64,000 nt of DNA from [Eubacterium] cellulosolvens LD2006. GTDB taxonomy: Bacteria > Bacillota > Clostridia > Lachnospirales > Lachnospiraceae. The DNA lies in contig NZ_KK211309.1 of the NCBI RefSeq assembly GCF_000621585.1, forward strand, positions 147,128 through 211,127. The letters run 5' to 3'. The first letter of the stretch is position 1; every line of letters begins with the position of its first letter. Both the position numbers and the translations under genes were made by a program. Of this stretch, positions 25,208 through 33,630 are shown in pieces. The notes under the pieces were generated by a model. That model was given only the letters and a program-made list of their open reading frames with translations, was not told the origin of the DNA and searched no databases.

Positions 25208-27202
25208 ATGAAGAAGTACTATAGCCGGATCTTATTGATTCTGTACGATGTTCTGATCTTTGCTTTTATACAGTGGTTTTTGAACGTTTTTTACAAGGGG
25301 ACGGTCCGGCTGTCGTTTGCCGGACTGATGCAGCAGTCTGTGCTCATGCTGTCCTGTATCGCCTACAGCCGGTGGGCCGGACAGCTTCACAGACAGATCT
25401 GGAGATACGGAGGTATCCAGTGTTATACGCGTCTGATCCTGATGGATGCCCTTGGTTTCGGTATTTATTGTTCGCTCGAGAAAATTCTTCCGGTTGAGCA
25501 CATCCGCTTCGACAGTATGCTTGCAGCCTATGGGTTGTTCTCGCTCGCGACGTTGTCCATGCGAATGGTCTATCGATATGCTTATAAATGCGGAAATCAG
25601 GACAATTTCCTCGGGAAGCTGCTTCGAACGCTTCTGAGGATCTTTGCGTTCGGCCGTGTTCTGACGGAGGCCGAGGCGGATCAGGGAAAGATCAAGATCG
25701 CGATTATCGGAGCGGGAAGCGTAGGTTTAAGTCTTGCGGAGGATCTTCTGAATAATCCGAGGGCACAGTATGTACCGCGCTGTTTTGTGGACATAGACAA
25801 AGACAAGATCGGCCGTGATGTCCGCGGGATTCCGATTCTGTCGGAGAGCGAGGCGACCTTCGATAAGCTCAGGGAACATCAGATCCAGGAAGTTGTTTTT
25901 GCTGTGCCGAAGATGGCGCGGGCGAGAAAACTGGAGCTGTATGAATACTATCGGAAATCCGGTTTCGGTATCAAGAATTATGATTTTCCGGCGATGGAGA
26001 TTCCGGGAAGAAAACGGCAGATGCGGGAGTTCAGCGTCGAGGATCTTCTGTTCCGCAAAGAACTTCATGTCATCGATCCGGGAACCTGCAGGTACTACAG
26101 GGACAAGGTGATCCTGATTACGGGAGGCGGCGGTTCGATCGGCTCGGAGCTCTGCAGACAGCTGGCGAAGATGCACCCGAAGCGTCTGATCATTGCGGAT
26201 ATTTATGAGAACTGTGCTTATGACGTTCAGCAGGGGCTTTCTTTCGCTTATAAGGGTAAACTGGACATTCGTGTCGAGATTGTATCCGTCACGAACAAAG
26301 AGGGACTGTCGAGGGTTTTTGAAGAATACCATCCGGATATCACGATTCATGCAGCTGCTCACAAGCATGTGCCGCTGATGGAGAAGAATGCTCTGGAGGC
26401 AGTCACGAACAATGTGTTCGGCACGCTGAATGTGATGCAGCTCTGCGAGGAGTACGGCTGCGGAAGGTTTATGCTGGTCAGCACGGACAAGGCGGTGAAT
26501 CCGACCAATGTCATGGGCGCGACCAAGCGTGTCTGCGAAATGATCATGCAGGCCTACAGTACGGTGGGAAAGGTTCGCTGCTCCGCGACGAGGTTCGGAA
26601 ATGTACTCGGTTCGGCAGGTTCGGTAATACCGCTGTTTAAGCGCCAGATTGAGGCCGGAGGACCGATCACGGTCACTGACCGGAGGATCATCCGGTATTT
26701 TATGACGATTCCGGAAGCTTCGCAGCTGGTGCTCGAATCGGGAGCCATGGCGGAGAGTGGAGAGCTCTTTGTTCTGGATATGGGAAAAGCTGTGAAAATC
26801 TGGCAGCTTGCGGAGACCATGATCCGGATCAGCGGCGTCAACGGTATTGATATTGTTGAGACGGGGCTCCGCCCCGGCGAAAAGCTCTATGAAGAGCTTC
26901 TCGTCAAGAAAGACGAACTGGATCGCACGGAGAATGATATGATTTTTGTAGAGCGGGAACTGCCGCTCTCGATGGAGGAACTGGAGGAGAAACTTGCGAT
27001 CCTCTCCGCTGCCTGCGCGACGGGCAGTGATGCAGAAGTGAAGCGCGCGCTGCAGCGTGTGGTTCCGACATACCGGACACCGGACGAAGTGAATCGCGCG
27101 GTTGCACCGGACGAGACGGAAAACCGGCTGCAGAAAGAAGAGATCCAGGAAGTGGGAACGGCGTCGAAGGCGTCGAGGATCTCTGCGGGGGCGATCGGGT
27201 AG
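25208..27202 (+). CDS. CapD/FlaA1-type membrane UDP-sugar 4,6-dehydratase
   Basis: Makes modified nucleotide sugars (typically a UDP-GlcNAc 4,6-dehydratase) for surface glycan. 664 residues. About four TM helices (1-130) are followed by a CoA-binding-like Rossmann domain (IAIIGAGSVGLSLAEDLL, ~160) and a C-terminal SDR domain: ILITGGGGSIGSELCRQL (NAD loop), ADIYENCAYDVQQ, AAAHKHVPLMEKN, VSTDKAVNPTNVMGATKR (catalytic Lys region) and GLRPGEKLYEELL. A GGGAGG SD precedes the ATG at 25208. The Ala/Glu-rich C-terminal extension is longer than usual. It ends the polysaccharide block; no glycosyltransferase genes follow. Confidence 0.93.
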   Translation: MKKYYSRILLILYDVLIFAFIQWFLNVFYKGTVRLSFAGLMQQSVLMLSCIAYSRWAGQLHRQIWRYGGIQCYTRLILMDALGFGIYCSLEKILPVEHIRFDSMLAAYGLFSLATLSMRMVYRYAYKCGNQDNFLGKLLRTLLRIFAFGRVLTEAEADQGKIKIAIIGAGSVGLSLAEDLLNNPRAQYVPRCFVDIDKDKIGRDVRGIPILSESEATFDKLREHQIQEVVFAVPKMARARKLELYEYYRKSGFGIKNYDFPAMEIPGRKRQMREFSVEDLLFRKELHVIDPGTCRYYRDKVILITGGGGSIGSELCRQLAKMHPKRLIIADIYENCAYDVQQGLSFAYKGKLDIRVEIVSVTNKEGLSRVFEEYHPDITIHAAAHKHVPLMEKNALEAVTNNVFGTLNVMQLCEEYGCGRFMLVSTDKAVNPTNVMGATKRVCEMIMQAYSTVGKVRCSATRFGNVLGSAGSVIPLFKRQIEAGGPITVTDRRIIRYFMTIPEASQLVLESGAMAESGELFVLDMGKAVKIWQLAETMIRISGVNGIDIVETGLRPGEKLYEELLVKKDELDRTENDMIFVERELPLSMEELEEKLAILSAACATGSDAEVKRALQRVVPTYRTPDEVNRAVAPDETENRLQKEEIQEVGTASKASRISAGAIG

Positions 27203-27231
27203 AGACGATTGAAAATGGATATGGGTATGCG

Positions 27232-27259
27232 CGCGGCAGGAGACTGCCGCGTTTTCTCT
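27232..27259 (+). terminator. Terminator after capD-type gene
   Basis: CGCGGCAG gaga CTGCCGCG followed by TTTTCTCTTT, 29 bp after the stop. Confidence 0.88.
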
Positions 27260-27287
27260 TTGGACAAGTGCTGACAAATTGTTCGTG

Positions 27288-27327
27288 ACATCTGCGGGAC
27301 AGGGACATGTCCCTGCCCCGCAGATGT
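27288..27327 (+). repeat. 40-nt near-perfect palindrome
   Basis: ACATCTGCGGG pairs with CCCGCAGATGT, and between them CAGGGACATGTCCCTG is itself a perfect palindrome; a single A/C mismatch interrupts. It has no T-run and follows a complete terminator. It may be a second transcription stop from the other side or a protein-binding site. Confidence 0.65.
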
Positions 27328-27486
27328 CTGGATTTGGAAAAATAGCAGAAAAATCTCAGATATGACAAAAATGAGACGAAAAGCACATACAATATACGGT
27401 ATCCATATGCGGTATCCGGGTTACTGTGTGAGTCGCGGATGCCGCATATACGGAAATGAATGTGTATTGGAGAAGTAAAACGTTAT

Positions 27487-27804
27487 ATGATGGGGTTCGG
27501 GAAACTTGATCGTGACTGGAAGGATACGGATTTGCGCATGGCGGAAGATGCGGTTGTGGAGAAGATCCGGGGACTGGAGAATGCAAATGACGGTTCCTGT
27601 ACGGGCGACGCTGCGGGGGAGTCAAGGATTAATAGGCTGACTTCCGGTCTGGAGTTGCTGCACTTTATGAAGCATTCCATGACCTGCGCGGACGCGGGCG
27701 GGGAGGCCGTGTTGCATCGGAGGGATCTTGTGATTTCCGCTCACGGGGAGACCTGGCAGATCGAGGATGGAAAGCTGTCGCCGGTTGTTCTCGCGGAGGG
27801 ATGA
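27487..27804 (+). CDS. Small hypothetical protein
   Basis: About 105 residues (MMGFGKLDRDWKDTDLRMAE), not recognised. GGAGAAG lies about nine bases before the ATG at 27487. Acidic, helical and soluble, with repeated charged heptad-like segments (ELLHFMKHSM) and no signal. It stands alone between two terminators (27232 and 27882), which argues for a real transcript, but codon evidence is weak. Confidence 0.5.
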   Translation: MMGFGKLDRDWKDTDLRMAEDAVVEKIRGLENANDGSCTGDAAGESRINRLTSGLELLHFMKHSMTCADAGGEAVLHRRDLVISAHGETWQIEDGKLSPVVLAEG

Positions 27805-27881
27805 CGCGCGGCTACCATCTGGCGGGGTGCCGGAGAAATGCTTGAGTTTCACTTTCGTAAAAAGGATATGATTATATGATG

Positions 27882-27912
27882 GCGCGGCAGGAAACAGCCG
27901 CGCTTTATTTTT
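27882..27912 (+). terminator. Intrinsic terminator
   Basis: GCGCGGC / GCCGCGC with an 8-nt loop, then TTTATTTTT. Confidence 0.85.
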
Positions 27913-27954
27913 GAACGAAAAAACTTGATAGGTGTCAATAAAGCGTATGTGAGG

Positions 27955-28165
27955 CGCCCGCGAGTCAGGAATATGTTCGCTTTCATGTCGCCTCGTTGGA
28001 ATCGCTGCGCTGCCTATTGTCGCCGGTTCCGGAAACTCGCGCATTAATGCGGCTGATTCTTCCGACAAGTAATGAAATGCGCTCGGATAGTCCTCCACCG
28101 GCGACGCTTTTGCATCGCTTCCTTCCTCGGCTTCCTATCGTTCGCGGACATGTCCCTTTGAACGG
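27955..28165 (+). repeat. Diverged relative of repeat family B
   Basis: Shares short blocks in the same order as family B: ATGTTCGCTTTCATGTCGC, CGCTGCGCTGCCTATTGTCG and, at the far end, TCCTATCGTTCGCG. A GCGCATT / AATGCGC pair (about 28039-28092) stands where the covarying stem should be. It again lies just behind a terminator. The relationship is tentative. 28166-28457 holds no gene that I can support. Confidence 0.35.
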
Positions 28166-28457
28166 GAGCTGTTGGCTTCGTAGAAAAAGAATGCGAAGAT
28201 TTGTCGGAATTTTCGAAATACTTTCGGTTACAGTCGGCGTGTTTGCACTTGAACTAAAAGTGTTCATTATGTTATAATTGTTTGCGAAATATCAAAAACT
28301 TCACACAATTCCGCATGGTCATGAGGATGGAAAAACTGCGTGGGTATCCGGCGGATACTGATCTATCTGCGATTGCTCGAGGATGCAGACCTGTCGTTTT
28401 TTCGATGTCGGCTTGTGGAAGTGATGTTCTTTTAAAACTAAATAAAAGGTGAGTAAA

Positions 28458-31058
28458 ATGAAAAGAAAGCAGTTACTTAAGAATATTCCCGGTTTGATGA
28501 TGGCCGGGGCGCTTTGCTTTTGCATGACCGTGCAGGCTCCGCAGGCCGGAGTACCGGGCGTGGGTGCGCAAAGCGTGGAGGCTGCGGAGAATGGTGAGGA
28601 GGTCAAGGCTGTCAGCAGTTCTTCCTCGAAAGCCGATGCGAATAAGCATACTTCTGAACGGATTGCCGTGGTCAATCTCGATGAGGGAATCAAGGTTGAC
28701 GAAAAAACTGTTGTTTATGCGGATCAGATTGTCTCACTGCCGAACGAGAAGGATTATCGTTATACGTCTCTGGCGGATGCCAAGGAGGGCGTGGAGAACG
28801 GAACATACGGCGCTTATATCCTGATCCCGGCGACGTTCTCCAAAACTGTGGCGAGTATCAATTCGTCGCCGCAGACCTGTCAGCTCAGTTACGCGCTTGA
28901 CAGGAATCTGGACGCGGACATTCAGTACAAACTGCTCCACGAGATTTTTTCTTTTAACACGGATCTGAACAATGACCTGAGTTATATGTACCTGGAAAAC
29001 ATCATGAATGAGTTTCACACGGCCCAGGACAACGCGAAGCTTGTCATGAATAATGATAAGAAGGATAAAGAGGCCATTGACAATATCAATCCGAATGATC
29101 TGGTATCCATGGTGAAACTGCCGGAGATGAAGCAGCAGGAAAACAATATTCCGGTGCTTGATATCAGCAGTTACACTTCGAATATCACGTCGATTCTCGG
29201 AGAGATCGACTCGTCGCTGAATTCCGGCGTGCAGGAAGTGAACGAAGGACTTCAGCTGATCATGCAGACCGGATCGGATCTGCAGAAGGAACTGGATTCG
29301 ATCTGGACGGGCGTGGATGAACTGCCGAAACTCGACAAGATCGATGCAAAGCAGTATATAAAGACTGCCGACGAAAAGTTCGAAAGAGTTGCGAAAGAGG
29401 CAAAAGACTTTGTCGACGGCTATCAGACGCAGCTGGACGAGACAAGCACGGAGATTTCCGAGCTGGTGAAAAGGATCAATCAGTCGCTGAACGCCGGAGG
29501 CGGTCGCGGATCGGACGATTCGCAGATCGCGATCCCGTATGTGGCGGTGGAAGAGTCAGAAGGTCAGTTCGTCCTGTGCTATAAGTACAAAAACAGTAAT
29601 CAGGCTATTAATGGCGCACCGACAATTACGCTGGCTCTTCAGTGCAAAGAGGAAGAAAAGGAGCGGGCAGAAAAACTGCGCGCGGCCTATACGCTGATCA
29701 TGAAGGCGCTCCGTACGGGAGAGACCGGAAGCCGCGCGTCGTACAGCTATACGCAGAATGAGGTGACGCAGCTCGACACGGTGGAAATTACCTATGTGGA
29801 TGAGAACGGAGAATCTCATACAGTCACCGGTGCGCCGACAAGCCCGGTATACACCTACACGGAAGTTCCGGTGGAGCTCAACGGCGGCGCCGAGGCGAAA
29901 TCCGCAGACGAGATTCTGGCAGAACTGGACAGGGATCCGAATTTTGACCGTGCCGGCTATCCGTCCTGTGCAGAGCTGATAAATGAGGTGGAGACGAATC
30001 CATCGTTGCTTGAGGCGAAGAAGACTCTTCAGATCACGGGTGGAAATGTGAAGGATTTCGGAAATTATCCGGAACAGGTTCTGGGAAGTGCCGTGAGCGT
30101 TTCGAACGGCACGCTGCGAGGCGTTAATGTCAACAATCTGATTGAGTATGACGACTCGGGCAAACCTCTCTATGACTATGAGAGCGGCAATGTAGTTACA
30201 ATCGGAAACAGAATTGCAAATCTGACGGGTAATAAAATTGCCACGATGAAAAAGAATTTTTCCGAGAGCGTGAAGAAGAACGCGATTGCATTCGAGGAGA
30301 CCGGAGAAGAATTGACCGGAGCGGTCGATGAAGCCGTGGACAAAGTCAATGATGACATCAAGACCAAGTCCGAAAAGATCAAAGAGAATATTGATGACTC
30401 CAAAGATGCGGTACAGAACTATCATCGCGGGGTGAATGAACACAGACCGACCTTCAGGAGCGATGCGGCGGGCAAAGCGGGTGATGTACACTCCAATGCC
30501 ACGGAAATGATGTCGGAAGTTATGAAGAACAACAATGAGCATGTGAAGTATGCGAACGATGTCTTTACAACGGCGAACGACAATGTCAACAGCCTGCGGC
30601 AGAGCATCACGGATAGTCAGAACGCTTCCAATGAGGCGGTTCAGAAAGGTCTTGAGGACGCGAAGTCAGTGAAGGATTCGACAAGCAGACAGAACCAGGA
30701 TCTGATGCAGTCGTTCACGGAGAAGCTCTCATATACAAGACTCGGAACACTGGAAAATACGACAACCTACAAGTTTATTGCGAACCCGATGGTCGCGGTG
30801 GATGAATCCAGGGACGCATCGAAAATTCTCGATAGTGTCGAGGTCGGAAACGGCAATGCGATTTCGCCTTCTGCGGAGCAGAAGACACAGACCGGCGCCG
30901 GAGCGAAGAAACGGACCGTGACGGTCGACAAGGCGGCACAGCCGGTGAAGGTGATCACATACGTTCTGGTGGCGGCGCTTCTGGTGGCGTTGGCCGGTCT
31001 TTGCGGCTACATTCTCCATCTGAAAAGAGCCCGTGGCAGACATCGGATGGACTATTAA
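28458..31058 (+). CDS. esaA: EsaA-like type VII secretion surface protein
   Basis: Accessory membrane component of Firmicutes type VII secretion. 866 residues from the ATG at 28458. A hydrophobic N-terminal segment (~8-28), then the diagnostic YhgE/Pip/EsaA strand IAVVNLDEGIKVDEK, a long extracytoplasmic region with coiled-coil stretches (ELDSIWTGVDELPKLDKID; later many DSKDAV/TNE-type helices) and one C-terminal TM (KVITYVLVAALLVALAGLCG) with a short basic tail. Family members normally end in a five- to six-TM ABC2-like bundle; only one is present here. First gene of the esx/ess locus, with its own terminator behind it. Confidence 0.85.
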   Translation: MKRKQLLKNIPGLMMAGALCFCMTVQAPQAGVPGVGAQSVEAAENGEEVKAVSSSSSKADANKHTSERIAVVNLDEGIKVDEKTVVYADQIVSLPNEKDYRYTSLADAKEGVENGTYGAYILIPATFSKTVASINSSPQTCQLSYALDRNLDADIQYKLLHEIFSFNTDLNNDLSYMYLENIMNEFHTAQDNAKLVMNNDKKDKEAIDNINPNDLVSMVKLPEMKQQENNIPVLDISSYTSNITSILGEIDSSLNSGVQEVNEGLQLIMQTGSDLQKELDSIWTGVDELPKLDKIDAKQYIKTADEKFERVAKEAKDFVDGYQTQLDETSTEISELVKRINQSLNAGGGRGSDDSQIAIPYVAVEESEGQFVLCYKYKNSNQAINGAPTITLALQCKEEEKERAEKLRAAYTLIMKALRTGETGSRASYSYTQNEVTQLDTVEITYVDENGESHTVTGAPTSPVYTYTEVPVELNGGAEAKSADEILAELDRDPNFDRAGYPSCAELINEVETNPSLLEAKKTLQITGGNVKDFGNYPEQVLGSAVSVSNGTLRGVNVNNLIEYDDSGKPLYDYESGNVVTIGNRIANLTGNKIATMKKNFSESVKKNAIAFEETGEELTGAVDEAVDKVNDDIKTKSEKIKENIDDSKDAVQNYHRGVNEHRPTFRSDAAGKAGDVHSNATEMMSEVMKNNNEHVKYANDVFTTANDNVNSLRQSITDSQNASNEAVQKGLEDAKSVKDSTSRQNQDLMQSFTEKLSYTRLGTLENTTTYKFIANPMVAVDESRDASKILDSVEVGNGNAISPSAEQKTQTGAGAKKRTVTVDKAAQPVKVITYVLVAALLVALAGLCGYILHLKRARGRHRMDY

Positions 31059-31070
31059 TTCTGTATTACG

Positions 31071-31096
31071 GAAACGCTGATTGTTCAGCGTTTCTC
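31071..31096 (+). terminator. Terminator-like hairpin after esaA
   Basis: GAAACGCTGA ttgt TCAGCGTTTC, a perfect 10-bp stem followed by TCTAAT. The weak U-tract suggests partial read-through into esxA. Confidence 0.7.
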
Positions 31097-31183
31097 TAAT
31101 AATAAAGTGTTCGGCAGGAAGCCGGGCACAATGTAACTATCAACCATTTAAACTATATAATGTAAAAGAAAAGAGGGAAAATT

Positions 31184-31477
31184 ATGCCAGATTTAAAAGT
31201 CACACATGGAGAAATGAGCAATGCAGCACAGAGATTTGACAGCAGCGCAAGCGAGATTGAGCAGCTCAATCAGTCTGTTACAAGATTAGTAACAGATCTG
31301 ACAACCAATGTCTGGGAGGGTGGTGCCAGCCAGGCATTTGCAGCACAGTGGCAGCAGCTTTCTCCGAGCTTCACAAAAGCAGCGCAGCTCCTGAACGATG
31401 TTGCGACACAGCTGAGAAATATCAGCAACGCATACGCACAGCAGGATTCGGATATTGCATCCAGACTTTCCGTGTAA
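31184..31477 (+). CDS. esxA: WXG100 protein EsxA
   Basis: Small secreted helical-hairpin substrate of the EssC machinery. 97 residues, the normal size. Two helices flank the central WEGG turn (NVWEGGASQAF, Trp44); the C-terminal YAQQD matches the YxxxD/E secretion signal. An AAAGAGGG SD lies before the ATG at 31184. A strong terminator directly behind (31499) gives it its own abundant short transcript, as is common for EsxA. Confidence 0.95.
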   Translation: MPDLKVTHGEMSNAAQRFDSSASEIEQLNQSVTRLVTDLTTNVWEGGASQAFAAQWQQLSPSFTKAAQLLNDVATQLRNISNAYAQQDSDIASRLSV

Positions 31478-31498
31478 TCGTTAATAGTGTTTTTGGTG

Positions 31499-31536
31499 CA
31501 GGTCGTCCGGAAACTTCCGGCGGCCTGTGCTTTTTT
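31499..31536 (+). terminator. Intrinsic terminator of esxA
   Basis: CAGGTCGtCCGGAA pairs with TTCCGGcGGCCTG, followed by TGCTTTTTT. A further perfect hairpin, GCGCGAA gtcc TTCGCGC, lies at about 31570-31590 before essA. Confidence 0.88.
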
Positions 31537-31672
31537 CCGGACATCATTTCTGAGCGGTGTGCAGCGTGCGCGAAGTCCTTCGCGCGCAGTGCAGACAGAC
31601 TCAGGAACGGGAATGCCGTTGATCCGACGTTTTTACGATCGTAATCTTTAGGAGGGAGAGACCGCGACGGTT

Positions 31673-32182
31673 ATGGGAAATTCAATACGCGCTTTGCGGG
31701 ATGCGCAGGAGAAAAACGGAGAAGAGGCAGTAACCTCATCCTCCGCAGGGGAGGAGCAGTCTGCCGGAAGTGCAGATTCGGCGATCAAAATCGATCCCGG
31801 CGTGCTGCATGAAAAGCATGACAGATACTCTTCGCTGACAGATGAGAATCAGGTGGCTCTTTTCACAGACCGCTATGAGCAGGCGGTGAAGAGGTCGCTG
31901 CAAAATGAACAGGAAAAAAAGAAACAGATGGAACAGACGCTGTTCACCTCTGCGATGAAGGAAAAACCGAACCGGGAGGCGAAGCTGAAGAACCAGTTGT
32001 TTGTAAATGCCGGGACGGAGTACAAGAAGGCCGGCTATGTGACGGATACATCCTATGACGGCATCGTGTACGCGTCCATCGGGCTTGCCTGCGTGATCTT
32101 TGCGGCGGTGATGATCGGAAGATGGGACAGGAGAAAGAAGAAAAGGCAGAAAGATGCAGCTGACAATTACACTTATCGATGA
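31673..32182 (+). CDS. essA: EssA-like type VII secretion membrane protein
   Basis: 169 residues. Polar, charged N-terminal two-thirds with LFTDRYEQAVKRSLQNEQEK, then TLFTSAMKEKPN and NQLFVNAGTEYK, echoing the repeated LF-motif layout of S. aureus EssA, and one TM near the C-terminus (GIVYASIGLACVIFAAVMIG) followed by a basic tail. AGGAGGGAG lies 14 bases before the ATG at 31673, a long spacing. The position between esxA and esaB is the family's usual place. Assignment rests on topology, motif layout and context rather than on high identity. Confidence 0.75.
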   Translation: MGNSIRALRDAQEKNGEEAVTSSSAGEEQSAGSADSAIKIDPGVLHEKHDRYSSLTDENQVALFTDRYEQAVKRSLQNEQEKKKQMEQTLFTSAMKEKPNREAKLKNQLFVNAGTEYKKAGYVTDTSYDGIVYASIGLACVIFAAVMIGRWDRRKKKRQKDAADNYTYR

Positions 32183-32396
32183 AAAAAGCGGTTTTGACAG
32201 GGATATCATCGTGAACGCCGATCAGAAGATCGGGGAGACGATGGCGATCCTTGGAAACGCGGGATATTTGAAAATTACGGAACGCGGACAGAACGGATAC
32301 AGAATCCGTTCCGGCAGAAGCGGAAAGTATGTGGATCCGGCGAAGAGTTACGCCGAAGAGAATATTTTCTACGGGGATATTCTGAATATCATTTGA
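32154..32396 (+). CDS. esaB: EsaB/YukD ubiquitin-like protein
   Basis: 80 residues with a ubiquitin-like fold: beta strands MQLTITLIDE and DRDIIVNADQKIGETMAIL, ending ENIFYGDILNII, the usual YukD finish. Cytosolic regulator or cofactor of the secretion machine. It overlaps essA by 29 nt, pointing to translational coupling; an AGGCAG element precedes the ATG at 32154. Confidence 0.9.
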   Translation: MQLTITLIDEKSGFDRDIIVNADQKIGETMAILGNAGYLKITERGQNGYRIRSGRSGKYVDPAKSYAEENIFYGDILNII

Positions 32397-32415
32397 TTGT
32401 ATGGAGACGTGAGAT

Positions 32416-33630
32416 ATGAGCTTATTCAAGAAAAACAGAACTGCGGCTGACACCGGAAACGGCGGATCCGGAGAAGAAAACGGCGGAATGATCTCTGCAG
32501 GAGTGACTGCTGGGGAAAGCGTCGGGAAGACGGGGGAAGTGACCGTAAAGAAATCCTCGATGAACGCGGCCACAGAGTATGACTACCGTTTTCTTGTCTA
32601 TGAGAACGACCTGCTTCTTCCGGCGGAGATCTGTCCGGACGGAGAAGTGCTTCACATTACATACCGGATCGGGGAGCGCAGTCCGTTTGAGGAGGCAACC
32701 TCGGAGGATCTTCCGGAGCGACTGCAGCTTTTAATCAGCTGCGCGGCGCTCGCGGGACTCGGCAGAGAATATTGTTTTTCACTGGAACCGGGAAATCTCT
32801 ATTATGACGCGCAGTACCGGACGGCTGTCCGGGCGCGGGATATCTATGCGGCCGGAGCGGAGGCGTCCGAAGAGGAATTTTGCCGGCAGTACCGGGCGCT
32901 GATCGGATTTCTTCTTCAGAAGAAGTACAGCTACCGGGATTATCTGCAGGGGGGACAGCAGCTTCTCTCTGAGAGCAGATTTTTGTCCGGCCTTCTCAAT
33001 CTGCACACGGCAGAGGAAATCCGCAGGTACCTTGAGGCGGAGTATCTTCGCATCAAAAAAGACAGAAGCGAGAACTACGAACTGTTTCCGAAAAAAGCGC
33101 ACCGGGCGTTGAAAATCACGGCGGTTTCGCTGGCGGTTCTGCTTGCGGCGGCCGCGGGTTTTCTCGTGTATCACATGTTTTTTGTCGAACCGTATAAGGA
33201 CGCGGAGATCGGACTCTCCAGAGCCTATACGAAATCGGATTACGAGACCTCGATCCGGGCGATGGAGAAGGTCCCGGTAAAGAAGATGTCGGATGTTGAG
33301 AAGTATATGCTTGCGACAGCGTACGTCCGCACCGAGGATCTGACGAGCGAACAGAAGGAGAATATCATTGAGACTTTTTCGCTCAACAACGCTCCGGAGC
33401 GCATGGAATACTGGATCTATGCCGGACGGAATCAGACAGAAGAGGCTGTGGATATCGGCATCCGTCTGTCGGACGGCCAGCTTCAACTCTACGCGTATAT
33501 GAAGGCAAAGGCCATGACCGAGGCGGACACTTCCATGGACGCCGAGAAGAAGAAAGAAACGCTGGATAAGCTGGATCAAAAGATCGAAGAGCTCTCCAAA
33601 GAATACAGCCTGGATGAGGAAGACAAGTGA
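32416..33630 (+). CDS. essB: EssB/YukC pseudokinase membrane protein
   Basis: Core membrane component bridging to EssC. 404 residues. The cytosolic kinase-like domain (~52-225; YDYRFLVYENDLLLPAEI opens it) lacks catalytic Asp motifs, as in all EssB. One TM (LKITAVSLAVLLAAAAGFLV, ~232-256) leads to an outer helical domain with TPR-like pairs (YMLATAYVRTEDLTSEQKEN, YWIYAGRNQTEEAVDIGI). The first ~50 residues are a low-complexity Gly/Thr leader. Its stop overlaps the essC start. Confidence 0.92.
   Translation: MSLFKKNRTAADTGNGGSGEENGGMISAGVTAGESVGKTGEVTVKKSSMNAATEYDYRFLVYENDLLLPAEICPDGEVLHITYRIGERSPFEEATSEDLPERLQLLISCAALAGLGREYCFSLEPGNLYYDAQYRTAVRARDIYAAGAEASEEEFCRQYRALIGFLLQKKYSYRDYLQGGQQLLSESRFLSGLLNLHTAEEIRRYLEAEYLRIKKDRSENYELFPKKAHRALKITAVSLAVLLAAAAGFLVYHMFFVEPYKDAEIGLSRAYTKSDYETSIRAMEKVPVKKMSDVEKYMLATAYVRTEDLTSEQKENIIETFSLNNAPERMEYWIYAGRNQTEEAVDIGIRLSDGQLQLYAYMKAKAMTEADTSMDAEKKKETLDKLDQKIEELSKEYSLDEEDK

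Noticed and set aside
24907..25224. 105-codon frame between the SGNH-like and CapD-type genes
   Set aside because: It begins directly at the preceding stop, crosses the terminator hairpin, overlaps the next gene start and has no domain.
32154..32182. Possible frameshift joining essA and esaB
   Set aside because: Each has its own complete domain and start. The 29-nt overlap is normal coupling.
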